A stretch of 64,000 bases of DNA from Alkalimarinus sediminis (GTDB taxonomy: Bacteria > Pseudomonadota > Gammaproteobacteria > Pseudomonadales > Oleiphilaceae): the NCBI RefSeq assembly GCF_026427595.1, contig NZ_CP101527.1, positions 186,001 through 250,000 of the forward strand, written 5' to 3'. Positions 26,303 through 34,572 of this stretch are shown piece after piece (the first letter of the stretch is position 1; each line of letters starts with the position of its first letter). A model generated the notes under the pieces. It was not told the DNA's origin. It was given only the letters and a program-made list of their open reading frames with translations, and ran no database searches. Made by a program: the position numbers and the translations under genes.

Positions 26303-26447
26303 TATTCCTTCGCTCCACTTAAATAAGCTGATGATTAGACGGTTTCCATTGGGCTGTACAACGTCGTTCATTTTTCAAATAGCCGCTGTTTTCAGGCGAA
26401 CGAAACAATTACTTGCAATGGTTGATAAAACTATAATACATTTATGT

Positions 26448-26471
26448 ATGTGACATCAAGTAATGATACAT
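26448..26471. promoter_or_regulatory. operator-like palindrome, site 2, in a divergent promoter region
   Basis: Left half ATGTGACATC, spacer AAGT, right half AATGATACAT. It agrees with site 1 at 22 of 24 positions. It lies between the divergent 189-aa gene (minus) and the flavin/2Fe-2S reductase gene (plus), so one protein bound here could control both. A further dyad, ATACAT-TT-ATGTAT, overlaps its left edge at 26436-26449. Confidence 0.7.
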
Positions 26472-26530
26472 AGATATATTTGGTCGTACTTTTCTTGTTG
26501 GTACAGCCCTTTTTTGAACGAGACCGGACT

Positions 26531-27730
26531 ATGCTTGAAACTAAAACAATCGATACAACATTTTATAAACTCCCATTGATTGAAGTACGCCCCCTTACCT
26601 CAGATAGCGTGAAGTTAACGTTTGGGGTCCCTAAAGAACTTAAAGTCGCTTACCGGTTTGTACCCGGGCAGTACCTGACGCTCCGATCCGTTATTGATGG
26701 GAAGAGAGTTTCACGGTGCTATTCAATTTGTTCATCAGCAGATTCAGGTGAACTGAGTGTTGCTATTCGGAGAGTGAAAGGCGGCCTTTTTTCATCTCAT
26801 GCGGTTAGCCAGTTTGCCGTTAACGACGTAGTAGAGGTAATGCCACCAATGGGCCAATTCATGCTCTCTTCTGATAGGAAAGGTTCTTTTTTAGACATCG
26901 GTACAAGATCAACAGAAAGAGGGACAACGTTAGTCACCGAGAGGTGTTATGCAGCTGTTGCGGGTGGTAGCGGCATTACACCGATTCTGTCGATGATCAC
27001 GACAGTGATGAGTGTTGAACCTCAGAGTCACTTTGTGTTGTTTTATGCGAACCGGTCAGAGCGGACGATGATGTTTCGTGATGAACTGAAGGCGATACAG
27101 CGTCAGTGCAAAGGGCGCTTTCATTTAGTGTCGATTTATTCTGATAGCGCTGAAACAGAGCCGCTGATTCACCACGCGGTTGCCAGTGTGTTGGAACCCA
27201 ATACAACGGGCTTGGCTCAAACTTCCGCAGATATCATCCCTCCGAATCTTAAAATTTTATTGCAACAGTTGCCGGATCTAATGAGTGCTGATAGCTGGTA
27301 CCTGTGCGGGCCACAAGCTATGACAGACAGGCTGAAACAGGTGCTGGCAGAGAGTGGCGTTGATGAGAGTCGTATCCAGCGCGAGTTATTTACAGCGGAT
27401 ACCCGTGAAAGTGTGTTGGTGAGCCCCAGAGATGAAGATAAGTCTGAACTCTGCAGCCAGATTAAGGTGATATTTGAGGGACTGTCGATTGAGTTTCATC
27501 TTGAACAAGAGGGTGAGGTTGTTTTGAACGAAGCGCTTAAACATAGGGATGATTTACCCCATGCCTGCCAATTTGGAGCTTGTGGTACTTGCAGAGCGAA
27601 AATAATCTCAGGGTCTGCCGTCATGAAAGAGAATATGGCATTAGAGGATGAAGAAGTTGAAGAGGGGTATGTTCTTACCTGCCAAGCGCAACCAACGAGC
27701 CGGGTCTTGGCGCTGAGCTTTGATGAGTAA
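26531..27730 (+). CDS. flavin/2Fe-2S oxidoreductase (PaaE/ferredoxin-NADP reductase type)
   Basis: 399 residues from the ATG at 26531. The N-terminal FAD domain has RFVPGQYLTLR and RCYSICSS (R-x-Y-S, residues about 66-71). The NAD(P) domain has AAVAGGSGITPILSM and WYLCGPQAMT. The C-terminal plant-type 2Fe-2S domain has CQFGACGTCRAK plus a distal Cys in VLTCQAQ (C-x4-C-x2-C-xn-C). PaaE-like reductases of this order pass electrons from NAD(P)H to diiron oxygenases. Two extra loops make it longer than PaaE (about 350-360). It is divergent from the PF10118 gene run and shares an operator region with it, so it is the obvious electron donor for those proteins. Confidence 0.92.
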   Translation: MLETKTIDTTFYKLPLIEVRPLTSDSVKLTFGVPKELKVAYRFVPGQYLTLRSVIDGKRVSRCYSICSSADSGELSVAIRRVKGGLFSSHAVSQFAVNDVVEVMPPMGQFMLSSDRKGSFLDIGTRSTERGTTLVTERCYAAVAGGSGITPILSMITTVMSVEPQSHFVLFYANRSERTMMFRDELKAIQRQCKGRFHLVSIYSDSAETEPLIHHAVASVLEPNTTGLAQTSADIIPPNLKILLQQLPDLMSADSWYLCGPQAMTDRLKQVLAESGVDESRIQRELFTADTRESVLVSPRDEDKSELCSQIKVIFEGLSIEFHLEQEGEVVLNEALKHRDDLPHACQFGACGTCRAKIISGSAVMKENMALEDEEVEEGYVLTCQAQPTSRVLALSFDE

Positions 27731-27758
27731 CGCCTACGCTACTCTTTATTTTTCTTTG

Positions 27759-27786
27759 CGTGGCTCGCCGATGTCGATGAGCCACG
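27759..27786. terminator. hairpin between convergent reductase and isomerase genes
   Basis: CGTGGCTC and GAGCCACG arms enclose a 12-bp loop, between the stops at 27730 and 27831. No strong T run follows on either strand, so its role as a terminator is only likely. Confidence 0.45.
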
Positions 27787-27830
27787 TATCGTATACCGCA
27801 GATTGCAATGCCGCGGTAATCAAATGCTAG

Positions 27831-28670
27831 TTAGCTAAAAAGAGGCTTTATCGGTAATAAAGGTTCAAAATCAGGGTCAACTTTTTGTGCTTTTGCACCA
27901 AAGCACTTCATCATGTCCTGAGGGCGGAACATACCTGACTGCCAAGTGGCCATGTACTTCAAGCTATCGGCAACGCTATGGTCGCGGCTATAGTTGATCA
28001 TCTCTTTACAGCCTGCGACTGCCATAGGTGATTGCTTGGCGATTTCACGGGCAACCTCCATTACACCTTCAAGCATCGCCTCTTGTGTTGGATAGACTTT
28101 ATTGACCAAACCGATCTCTTTGGCTTCTTGTGCTTGAAACTTACGACCAGTGTATGCGAGTTCTCGCATAATCCCCTGAGGAATGAGGAGAGGTAGACGC
28201 TGTAAAGTGCCTAAGTCTGCAGTCATCCCCAACTGTGTCTCTTTAATGGTGAAAAATGTGTCTTCAGTACAGTAACGGCTGTCACATGCACTCACCATAT
28301 CTACGGCGCCACCAATACAGCCGCCTTGAATCGCTGCCAATACGGGGATGCGAACCTCTTCTAACACGTTAAATGCCTGTTGAAGTTGTAGCACTGCTCT
28401 ACGCAGGTTTTCTGCCATGCGAGCAGGGTCACCATTCATTGGGATGCTGTTTGGAGACGTAAATACCGCGAGATCCATACCTGCTGAGAAGTGTTTGCCA
28501 GTAGACGATATGACAATGACACGGGCTTCAGCCTTGTTGTCTATTTCTGTAATTGCGACAGGAAGCTCTTTCCAAAAGTCGACATTCATCGAGTTAAGTT
28601 CGTTAGGCCGGTTTAGCTTAACATGGGCAATATGGTTCTCAATGCTGACTTCAAGGCTTTTGAAGCTCAT
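27831..28670 (-). CDS. delta(3,5)-delta(2,4)-dienoyl-CoA isomerase-like crotonase
   Basis: 279 residues. Crotonase fold: NRPNELNSMN, GKHFSAGMDL (oxyanion hole), then IQGGCIGGAVDMVSACDSRYCTEDTFFTIKETQLGMTADLGTLQRLP. The Asp in GAVDM, Glu in IKET and Asp in TADLG occupy the positions of the three acidic residues of rat dienoyl-CoA isomerase (ECH1). That separates it from plain enoyl-CoA hydratases, which carry two Glu. It shifts double bonds so that odd-position unsaturated fatty acids can enter beta-oxidation. Convergent with the reductase gene. Same-strand DUF393 lies upstream by 89 bp. It may serve the same hydrophobic substrate route. Confidence 0.87.
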   Translation of the reverse strand: MSFKSLEVSIENHIAHVKLNRPNELNSMNVDFWKELPVAITEIDNKAEARVIVISSTGKHFSAGMDLAVFTSPNSIPMNGDPARMAENLRRAVLQLQQAFNVLEEVRIPVLAAIQGGCIGGAVDMVSACDSRYCTEDTFFTIKETQLGMTADLGTLQRLPLLIPQGIMRELAYTGRKFQAQEAKEIGLVNKVYPTQEAMLEGVMEVAREIAKQSPMAVAGCKEMINYSRDHSVADSLKYMATWQSGMFRPQDMMKCFGAKAQKVDPDFEPLLPIKPLFS

Positions 28671-28759
28671 GTGGCTCTCCTGATGCGATTAAATTGACAC
28701 TGTAAAGATAGTTAAGGTACGGCTTGATGTTGACGCTGTCAATATGGTGCAGAATATGA

Positions 28760-29176
28760 TTACTCGCTTTTAAGACGACCTTCTCGTTTAAGTCGACGCA
28801 ACACCCAATTGCGATAGATTTTGCGTATGGTTTCTTTGACCCACTTAAAATTTAGAAACCATGCTAAAGGTTTTAGCCATCTGATTTTAGAGATCAGTAA
28901 TATATAGGCTTCGATGTCGTTGCTAATTACCCCTTCAGGCGTTTGAATATGAAGCTTAATCATTGCTTCTTCAGGGTCGATGCCCTGTGACTTGAGCAGT
29001 TCGTCGTTGTCGGTGATATCACACCACTCAACCGCCTCTTCACCCGCTAATTGGTCATATCGCTTTCTATCTTTGCGACACCCAGCACAAGATGCATCGT
29101 AGTAAACGCGTATTTTGTCCTGTTTAGGGGGGGGGCTTTTTCCAGTTTCCATTCTTTTAGTATAGACAAAACCCAT
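28760..29176 (-). CDS. DUF393 (DCC family) thioredoxin-fold protein
   Basis: 138 residues. The DCC signature YYDASCAGCRKDRKRYDQL has a CxxC pair; a thioredoxin-like pattern follows (EWCDITDN, the IDPEEAMIKLHIQTPEGVISNDIEAY segment), and then a hydrophobic stretch ILLISKIRWLKPLAWFL and a basic tail. DUF393 (PF04134) proteins are predicted thiol-disulfide or small redox proteins. The start could be the ATG at 29176 or at 29152; neither has a strong ribosome-binding site. Upstream is divergent to the 163-aa gene. Confidence 0.8.
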   Translation of the reverse strand: MGFVYTKRMETGKSPPPKQDKIRVYYDASCAGCRKDRKRYDQLAGEEAVEWCDITDNDELLKSQGIDPEEAMIKLHIQTPEGVISNDIEAYILLISKIRWLKPLAWFLNFKWVKETIRKIYRNWVLRRLKREGRLKSE

Positions 29177-29296
29177 AAACTGTAAGCGTCTGTAGGCTCA
29201 TTGTTACCGACTGTTAGTGCGTGAACTGGTATCAACGTATTTCATAGCGATTAGTCGTATAGTGCCAATCAACGACTATCTCTGTGGGATCTACCA

Positions 29297-29788
29297 ATGA
29301 ACGAAAAAATTCCTACCAAATTTCTTAAACTTACAAAGTTAGCTGAAGTACCGCGAGCAGAGTATATGGATGGGCCATCGGCTACAGATCTGCGAGACGA
29401 GAGTAAACGAAAGTCATTTCTTCGTATGCTTAGAAAACCTCAAAAGGCAACGCAATCGATAGTAAATGATCGCTCACCAGTGAGCTTAACGTTTAATGCG
29501 GCTGCTTGGATGCGTGTACCTGATAGCACCCAAAAGACTGTATCGTTGGTGATTTGCTATAAAGATGCAACGGGCGAATATGCGTTGGTGGTCGATGAAG
29601 CTGATATTGGTAGCGATGACTCTTTGATGCTGTCGGGCTGTGTGACGCTCGAATCAATTGGAACACCTGAATATATTCGGGCATGTTGCGCGGGTTTGAG
29701 TGAGGGACAGTTGACCTTTGTTGATGAGCTTCATGTTCAAAAAGTAAGTGCTGGCGTCGCATCATCAGACACCTTGAAAACCGCATAA
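29297..29788 (+). CDS. hypothetical protein, 163 aa
   Basis: Soluble 163-residue protein that I do not recognise. The N-terminus is basic (RDESKRKSFLRMLRKPQK), which could bind nucleic acid or membrane. The rest has alternating beta-like segments: SPVSLTFNAAAWMRVP, KTVSLVICYKDATGEYALVVDEADI and LMLSGCVTLESIG. No signal peptide. A TGGGATCTACCA leader precedes the ATG without a clear ribosome-binding site. Downstream lies a small minus-strand gene whose 3' end contains an inverted repeat (29829-29854) that may end both transcripts. Confidence 0.6.
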   Translation: MNEKIPTKFLKLTKLAEVPRAEYMDGPSATDLRDESKRKSFLRMLRKPQKATQSIVNDRSPVSLTFNAAAWMRVPDSTQKTVSLVICYKDATGEYALVVDEADIGSDDSLMLSGCVTLESIGTPEYIRACCAGLSEGQLTFVDELHVQKVSAGVASSDTLKTA

Positions 29789-29827
29789 TCCTCTGTTCGT
29801 AAAGCGTAATTTAAACCTTTCATCAGC

Positions 29828-30004
29828 TTATGCCCTTTTTCTTTCAAGGGCATAGGCGGTCTGCTTTTCTGCGTTAATCACCAACCCCTTTGGCACAAGC
29901 GATACAGGTATTGAGTCCCATGTTAAGCCTGTGATTCTGTTCAGTGAATCAAGCGCTTTTTGTGTATCCTTGTCTTTTATCTGTATGACATTGTTAAGGG
30001 GCAT
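29828..30004 (-). CDS. small protein of 58 aa
   Basis: An ATG at 30004 is preceded by GCGGAG at 7-8 bp and opens a 58-codon frame ending at a TAA at 29828. The product begins MPLNNVIQIKDKDTQKALDS, has a Trp in GLTWDSIPVSLVPKG and ends in a basic ALERKRA. Composition looks like a real soluble protein and no competing frame covers this stretch. The 3' end contains the inverted repeat TATGCCCTT/AAGGGCATA. No family recognised. Confidence rests on the strong ribosome-binding site and on codon-like composition. Confidence 0.6.
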   Translation of the reverse strand: MPLNNVIQIKDKDTQKALDSLNRITGLTWDSIPVSLVPKGLVINAEKQTAYALERKRA

Positions 30005-30516
30005 GGTTAATCTCCGCTGCGTGATGCTATACGCTTTTGCTATATCTGAGTCTATCTCTTTTCTATAAGTCGTTACTGTATAGTTAGCGAATAACGTGCC
30101 AACTATAAAAAATCATGTAAAACAATTGGTTACGATTTATTGATGTTAGATGGACGCTTTTGACTGACACTATAGGTCAGTTGCTGACCTTACCCCTTTG
30201 GGTGCCCCTGAAGGTTACTTTGTCGCATTTTTGCGACACCTAACTTGTTGAAAAATAAAGATTATGTGTTGGTGTCGCTGAATATGTTGCTAAATAGCAA
30301 CAGGTAGCGGTGTTATAAGGTGATTTTCGCCTTTATGGCGGGTGCTTTGGTCTGCTAATGAGTTGTAACGCAATGAATAGAAACAAAAAATAGCGTTATA
30401 GGTATGGTAATTGATATGACGGTATTGGATATATCGTCAGGGCTAATAATTAAGAAAAATGAACACCCCTGTCGACACTAAAATTTGAGTGTAAAGACTT
30501 TCTAGCAGGGACAATA
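30005..30516. other. intergenic region upstream of the LapG-like gene
   Basis: 512 bp with no open frame I can support. It contains a perfect hairpin, TGTCGCA-TTTT-TGCGACA, at 30221-30238 and AT-rich stretches near 30060-30130 and 30360-30450 that could hold promoters for the genes on either side. No RNA gene was recognised. Confidence 0.5.
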
Positions 30517-31278
30517 ATGATTCGAACCATCAGGTTGCGAACACTGACGCTTGTCGTGTTTGTTATGGCAATGTTACTACACGTGGGAACCGCAGAGGGG
30601 TTATCTTTGTCTCAGTCTGCCAAAGGGATGCCATGGGTTGTGAGTACGTTAAGTGAAAATATTTTACCAAACCGTGCTATGACACCGCCGTCTTACGATT
30701 TCAAACGACTTGAAGCCTATCAGTCAGAGCAGCTTTCAGAGGTGTTTTCTCGCTGGAATCGATATAACGAAGGTCGCGGTTTCTTCGGTAATATCGTCAA
30801 TTTATCGATTAAGCTCGATGAAGCATATCTAACAGATATTGAAAAAACATATGGTGCCGCAGCTCGAGAGCGTATTGAGCGCTGGCAGACGATGACGACC
30901 TTGAACGACAAGTTGCATATTGAACGCAAACTCTCTTTGGTTAATGAGTTCTTTAATAAAACTGACTTTAAATCAGATATGTCTCACTGGGGGCAAGAGG
31001 ACTATTGGGCCAGCCCTGTTGAGCTGTTGAGTACCAACGCCGGGGACTGTGAGGATTACTCTATCGCCAAATACTTTACCCTGATGGCGATGGGGGTGCC
31101 GGTTGAGCATTTGCGGATTACCTATGTTAAAGCCGTGAGGCTTAATCAGGCGCACATGGTATTAGCCTACTATGAGGAACCTAATAAAGAGCCGCTAATC
31201 CTGGATAATATGACTGATGAGATTCTGCCGGCTTCAGAGCGTACAGATTTAGTTCCAGTTTATAGTTTTAATGGCTGA
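30517..31278 (+). CDS. LapG-like transglutaminase-type cysteine protease (BTLCP, DUF920)
   Basis: 253 residues with an N-terminal signal (about 1-28). Conserved parts are RWNRYNEGRGFFG (N-terminal), KLSLVNEFFN, QEDYWASPVELL, the catalytic Cys in NAGDCEDYSIAKYFTL, His in LNQAHMVLAYY and Asp in LILDNMT. It ends LVPVYSFNG. This Cys-His-Asp set and the DYWASP and GDCEDY motifs match LapG (PF06035), a periplasmic calcium-dependent protease that releases the biofilm adhesin LapA and is held inactive by the c-di-GMP receptor LapD. Neither lapD nor a large adhesin gene lies nearby. Partner genes must be elsewhere or it has another target. Confidence 0.9.
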   Translation: MIRTIRLRTLTLVVFVMAMLLHVGTAEGLSLSQSAKGMPWVVSTLSENILPNRAMTPPSYDFKRLEAYQSEQLSEVFSRWNRYNEGRGFFGNIVNLSIKLDEAYLTDIEKTYGAAARERIERWQTMTTLNDKLHIERKLSLVNEFFNKTDFKSDMSHWGQEDYWASPVELLSTNAGDCEDYSIAKYFTLMAMGVPVEHLRITYVKAVRLNQAHMVLAYYEEPNKEPLILDNMTDEILPASERTDLVPVYSFNG

Positions 31279-31375
31279 TGTTTTATTGTGTTGAGATAAG
31301 TGGTATTTATAACCCGTAACGCACCATAGTGAATATGTATATGGGGCTTATCTACACGTATTCAGGGTCATACTA

Positions 31376-31891
31376 TTGAGACAACAGGTTGTAGGGTTGG
31401 GCGATCAACACTATCGGGTGGCGGTATGCATAGGTAATCGTCCGACGATTCCGTACTATCAAAATCTCAACGAGTTCGCCCCGTTAAAGCCAGATGAGAT
31501 CGCCCATATTGTCGAGCATACTGGCAATCATTGGCGAAAAGTCTTCAATATATTTGCCAAATTAATGTTTCAACTCGATAAGAGTTCAGAGCCAACCTGG
31601 CAGGCGTATCGTGACCGTGCTCTATTGCAGCAGGGATCTGGTCATGCGCTTGTTTTCTCTTCCTTTGAGTCGCTTCCTCTTTCAGACGACAGTGTCGTTA
31701 TCATTGCGGGTAAATCTTACGCCGAGGAGCTTGGGGTGTTAGAGTCCGTTAGCCCTATCGGAGAGGGGTTTTATATTCATCCCTCTGCAAAAGTGATCGT
31801 CACGCCTTATTTTGACTACCGCCAACTATCTAATCGAAAACTGGATATGTTAATCTCACTGATTACCAGTGACTTAAAATTCAAATGCTAG
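31376..31891 (+). CDS. conserved hypothetical protein (DUF6942-like)
   Basis: 171 residues from a TTG at 31376; no ATG occurs in the first third, so a TTG or GTG start is required. Features: GLGDQHYRVAVCIGNRPTIPYYQNL near the N-terminus, EIAHIVEHTGNHWRKVFNIFAKLMFQL and, near the C-terminus, GFYIHPSAKVIVTPYFDYRQLSNRKLDML. From memory this fits a small gammaproteobacterial family listed as DUF6942, function unknown. Cytoplasmic. It lies 97 bp after the LapG-like gene and 36 bp before an esterase gene on the same strand. Confidence 0.7.
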   Translation: MRQQVVGLGDQHYRVAVCIGNRPTIPYYQNLNEFAPLKPDEIAHIVEHTGNHWRKVFNIFAKLMFQLDKSSEPTWQAYRDRALLQQGSGHALVFSSFESLPLSDDSVVIIAGKSYAEELGVLESVSPIGEGFYIHPSAKVIVTPYFDYRQLSNRKLDMLISLITSDLKFKC

Positions 31892-31927
31892 CGGTATGTC
31901 ATTCAAATAATAAAGGTTTCTTACACG

Positions 31928-32620
31928 ATGGATAAAAGCATCAAAAAGCCAAGCCTGCTAATGTTAGCGCTCGAGAACAGAGCGTTTATCGAGATGGGCG
32001 CTGGCCTGGTTAGCTCGCCATTTCTTAAACAAAAGTCTGTAGGTAACGGACGCGCAGTTTTGGTTATTCCAGGGTTTGGAGCAGGGGATCTTACGACACT
32101 GCTATTGCGTCGTTATCTCAACAAGCAAGGTTACAAGGCATTTGGTTGGGGGATGGGCATAAACCAAGGCACATCGCCCCAAATTAAAGAGACGCTGTAC
32201 AAAGAAGTTAAGTTGCTGCATCAGCAAACGGGGCAGAAAGTTTCGGTTATCGGTTGGAGTTTGGGAGGGGTGTTCGCTCGTGAATTAGGCCGAAAACTTG
32301 AACATGATATTCACTCGGTTGTGACCATGGGTACACCGTTTACGGGTAACCCCTATGGTAATCATCTATTTCAGTTGTCATTGATACTCTCGGGTAAGGC
32401 GTTTACTCAAAAAGATGCCGATGCGTTTGATAGGCGGTCTGAGCCGCCACCGGTTAAAACTATTGCGCTGCACAGCCGGTGCGACGGTGTTGTGTCATGG
32501 CAGTGCTCGCTAGAAAAAGAGACAGACCATACGCGTAATATAGAAGTCGCGACCAGTCATTTTGGTTATCCGTTTAATCCAGCGGTTTTTAATGCAGTGG
32601 CAAAGGCGCTAGAGGAATAA
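31928..32620 (+). CDS. alpha/beta hydrolase (lipase/esterase-like)
   Basis: 230 residues. The oxyanion segment is VLVIPGFGAGDLTTLLLRRYLNKQGY, the nucleophile elbow VIGWSLGG (Ser at about residue 117) is followed by VVTMGTPFTG, and an Asp (HSRCDGVVSW) and His (TSHFGYPFNP) fall in the expected order. The PGFG and TMGTPF motifs resemble PGAP1/triacylglycerol-lipase-type proteins. No signal peptide, so a cytoplasmic esterase is likely. It ends 5 bp before cinA and is probably cotranscribed with it. Confidence 0.82.
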   Translation: MDKSIKKPSLLMLALENRAFIEMGAGLVSSPFLKQKSVGNGRAVLVIPGFGAGDLTTLLLRRYLNKQGYKAFGWGMGINQGTSPQIKETLYKEVKLLHQQTGQKVSVIGWSLGGVFARELGRKLEHDIHSVVTMGTPFTGNPYGNHLFQLSLILSGKAFTQKDADAFDRRSEPPPVKTIALHSRCDGVVSWQCSLEKETDHTRNIEVATSHFGYPFNPAVFNAVAKALEE

Positions 32621-32625
32621 GAGCG

Positions 32626-33918
32626 ATGAAGAAGTTGCAGATTCAGCTGTTATTGACTGGAGATGAATTGATGAGTGGCGATATTGTAGATTCAAACTCT
32701 GCAATGATCGCAAAAAAACTGCAGTTAGCGGGTTATGCTGTGAGTAAGCGGGTTACGGTGGGTGATGATATTGCGCTAATGAAACAAGAGATCGCAGTGC
32801 TCGCGGCAGCCTCAGATGTATTAATTGTGAATGGAGGCTTAGGCCCCACCGTTGATGATTTGACGGCAGAGGTGTTGGCTCAGGTGATTGGCCAACCACT
32901 AGAAGAGCATGCTCAGGCGCTTGGCCATCTTGAAGCTTGGTGTGAGAAACGAAACTTCAAGCTAGATGGCCCCAACCGCAAGCAGGCATTGTTACCTAAA
33001 GGCGTGGCAATTGTGCCAAACCCTATTGGCAGTGCGGTGGGCTTTTCAGTCAACCATAATAACTGCTGGGTTGTTTGCACACCGGGAGTCCCTTCTGAAC
33101 TTGAAAAAATGCTAGATCAAACGATCTTGCCCGAAATTGATAAGCGATTCCCAACCCTAGATAAAACGACGGTCACTCACCTGCCCGTCTTTGGCTTGGG
33201 GGAATCTAAAGTCCAACAGATGATCAGTGAGCGGATACCCGATTGGCCAGAAGAGGTTGAACTGGGGTTTCGTGCATCATTGCCGATTATCGACGTCAAG
33301 TTGACCGCAAAAAGCCAAGAAGGAGAAAAAGCGCGAGATGTTTGTCTGGCTAGACTAAAAGCCTTGCTTGGTGCGCATATTATTTCAGAGAAAGACGAGA
33401 CGTTACCGCAACGGGTTGTGGGGTTACTGCAGCAGCAAGGTAAAACCATAGCCACCGCAGAGTCATGCACCGGAGGGCTGATTGCTTCGCAAATTACCGC
33501 TATTGCTGGAGCCTCGTCGGTATTTGAAATGGGGGTCGTAAGTTACTCCAATCGAATAAAGAGTCACCTTTTGTCCGTTGACCCGGATGTTATTGAGGCG
33601 CAGGGCGCGGTTAGTCGCGAGGTCGTCTATCAAATGGTAGAGGGCGCTTTATCGCAAAGTGGTTCAGATTACGCCATTGCGGTGTCAGGGGTAGCAGGCC
33701 CTGATGGCGGTACGGATGAAAAGCCTGTTGGGTCGGTTTGGGTGGCTTGGGGTGATAGTCAAAACATTGAAACCGAACTGCTTTATTTTCCTGGGCCGCG
33801 AGGATATTTTCAGCAAGTCGTAGCGGCCGTTGGCTTAGATCTTATTCGCCGTAGACTATTGGGTATAGAAGAAGAGCCTCTCTACTTTAAACAGCGAAAA
33901 TTTAAGGGGTATCGTTAG
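32626..33918 (+). CDS. cinA: CinA: ADP-ribose/nicotinamide-mononucleotide hydrolase
   Basis: 430 residues, full-length CinA. The N-terminal COG1058 (MoCF-like) domain shows LLTGDELMSGDIVDSN and NGGLGPTVDDLT (residues about 8-90). The C-terminal PncC deamidase domain begins near residue 270: TIATAESCTGGLIASQITAIAGAS with catalytic Ser-Cys, VVSYSNRIKSHLL, VSGVAGPDGGTDEKPVGSVWVAW. PncC converts nicotinamide mononucleotide to nicotinate mononucleotide in the NAD salvage cycle; the N-domain hydrolyses ADP-ribose. The next gene starts 2 bp after its stop, so it belongs to a small operon with two hydrolases. Confidence 0.95.
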   Translation: MKKLQIQLLLTGDELMSGDIVDSNSAMIAKKLQLAGYAVSKRVTVGDDIALMKQEIAVLAAASDVLIVNGGLGPTVDDLTAEVLAQVIGQPLEEHAQALGHLEAWCEKRNFKLDGPNRKQALLPKGVAIVPNPIGSAVGFSVNHNNCWVVCTPGVPSELEKMLDQTILPEIDKRFPTLDKTTVTHLPVFGLGESKVQQMISERIPDWPEEVELGFRASLPIIDVKLTAKSQEGEKARDVCLARLKALLGAHIISEKDETLPQRVVGLLQQQGKTIATAESCTGGLIASQITAIAGASSVFEMGVVSYSNRIKSHLLSVDPDVIEAQGAVSREVVYQMVEGALSQSGSDYAIAVSGVAGPDGGTDEKPVGSVWVAWGDSQNIETELLYFPGPRGYFQQVVAAVGLDLIRRRLLGIEEEPLYFKQRKFKGYR

Positions 33919-33920
33919 TC

Positions 33921-34568
33921 GTGATCGACTTTTTAATTAATGAACCAACACAACCCAAGGGTGTGAATCTTATTTTGGCCCATGGTGCGGGTGCATCAAT
34001 GGATAGCGCTTTCATGAACACGATTGCTGAGAGTGTTGCGGCAGACGGCATTAGAGTATGGCGATTTGAGTTCCCATATATGAGTGAGCGAAGGTCAACG
34101 GGTAAAAAACGACCACCCAACACTCAGAAGGTATTACTGGAGAGTTGGCGAGAAGCTATTCGGCAAGTGGGCGATCGGTTGCTCCAGATGGGGGCTGCGG
34201 ATGAGCCGATTGTTATTGGCGGAAAGTCGATGGGTGGGCGTATGGCAAGCTTGTTGGCCGATGAGGTCAAACCCAGCGGCCTAATCTGTTTAGGCTACCC
34301 TTTTCATGCTTTAGGAAAACCAGAAAAGCCAAGAACAGAGCATTTGGCTGAGATTGCAACCCCCACATTGATTTTGCAAGGTGTAAGGGATCCGATGGGC
34401 AATCAAGAGAGGGTCTCAGAGTATTCTTTGTCTGAGATGATTGAGCTTTTCTGGTTGCAAGATGGTGATCATGATTTGAAGCCCAGGGTTAAGTCTGGTG
34501 TTACCCATCAAGACAATATGGCTTTAGCTAGCCAGCGTATGGTTGCCTTTATTAAAGGCTTGTCCTGA
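33921..34568 (+). CDS. alpha/beta family hydrolase (dienelactone hydrolase-like)
   Basis: 215 residues from a GTG start 2 bp after the cinA stop. Motifs: ILAHGAGASMDSAFMN, the nucleophile elbow GGKSMGGRMAS (Ser at about residue 101), LICLGYPFHALGKPEKPRTEHLAEI and a final DGDHDLKPR with the catalytic His. The GAGA and PFHP-like motifs define the TEX30/KANL3-like bacterial family, whose substrate is unknown. Translational coupling to cinA is likely given the gap. Confidence 0.85.
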   Translation: MIDFLINEPTQPKGVNLILAHGAGASMDSAFMNTIAESVAADGIRVWRFEFPYMSERRSTGKKRPPNTQKVLLESWREAIRQVGDRLLQMGAADEPIVIGGKSMGGRMASLLADEVKPSGLICLGYPFHALGKPEKPRTEHLAEIATPTLILQGVRDPMGNQERVSEYSLSEMIELFWLQDGDHDLKPRVKSGVTHQDNMALASQRMVAFIKGLS

Positions 34569-34572
34569 TAGA

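Noticed and set aside
29829-29854. Inverted repeat TATGCCCTT/AAGGGCATA as a strong terminator
   Set aside because: No T run follows on either strand and it lies inside the small gene; it may still affect transcript ends.
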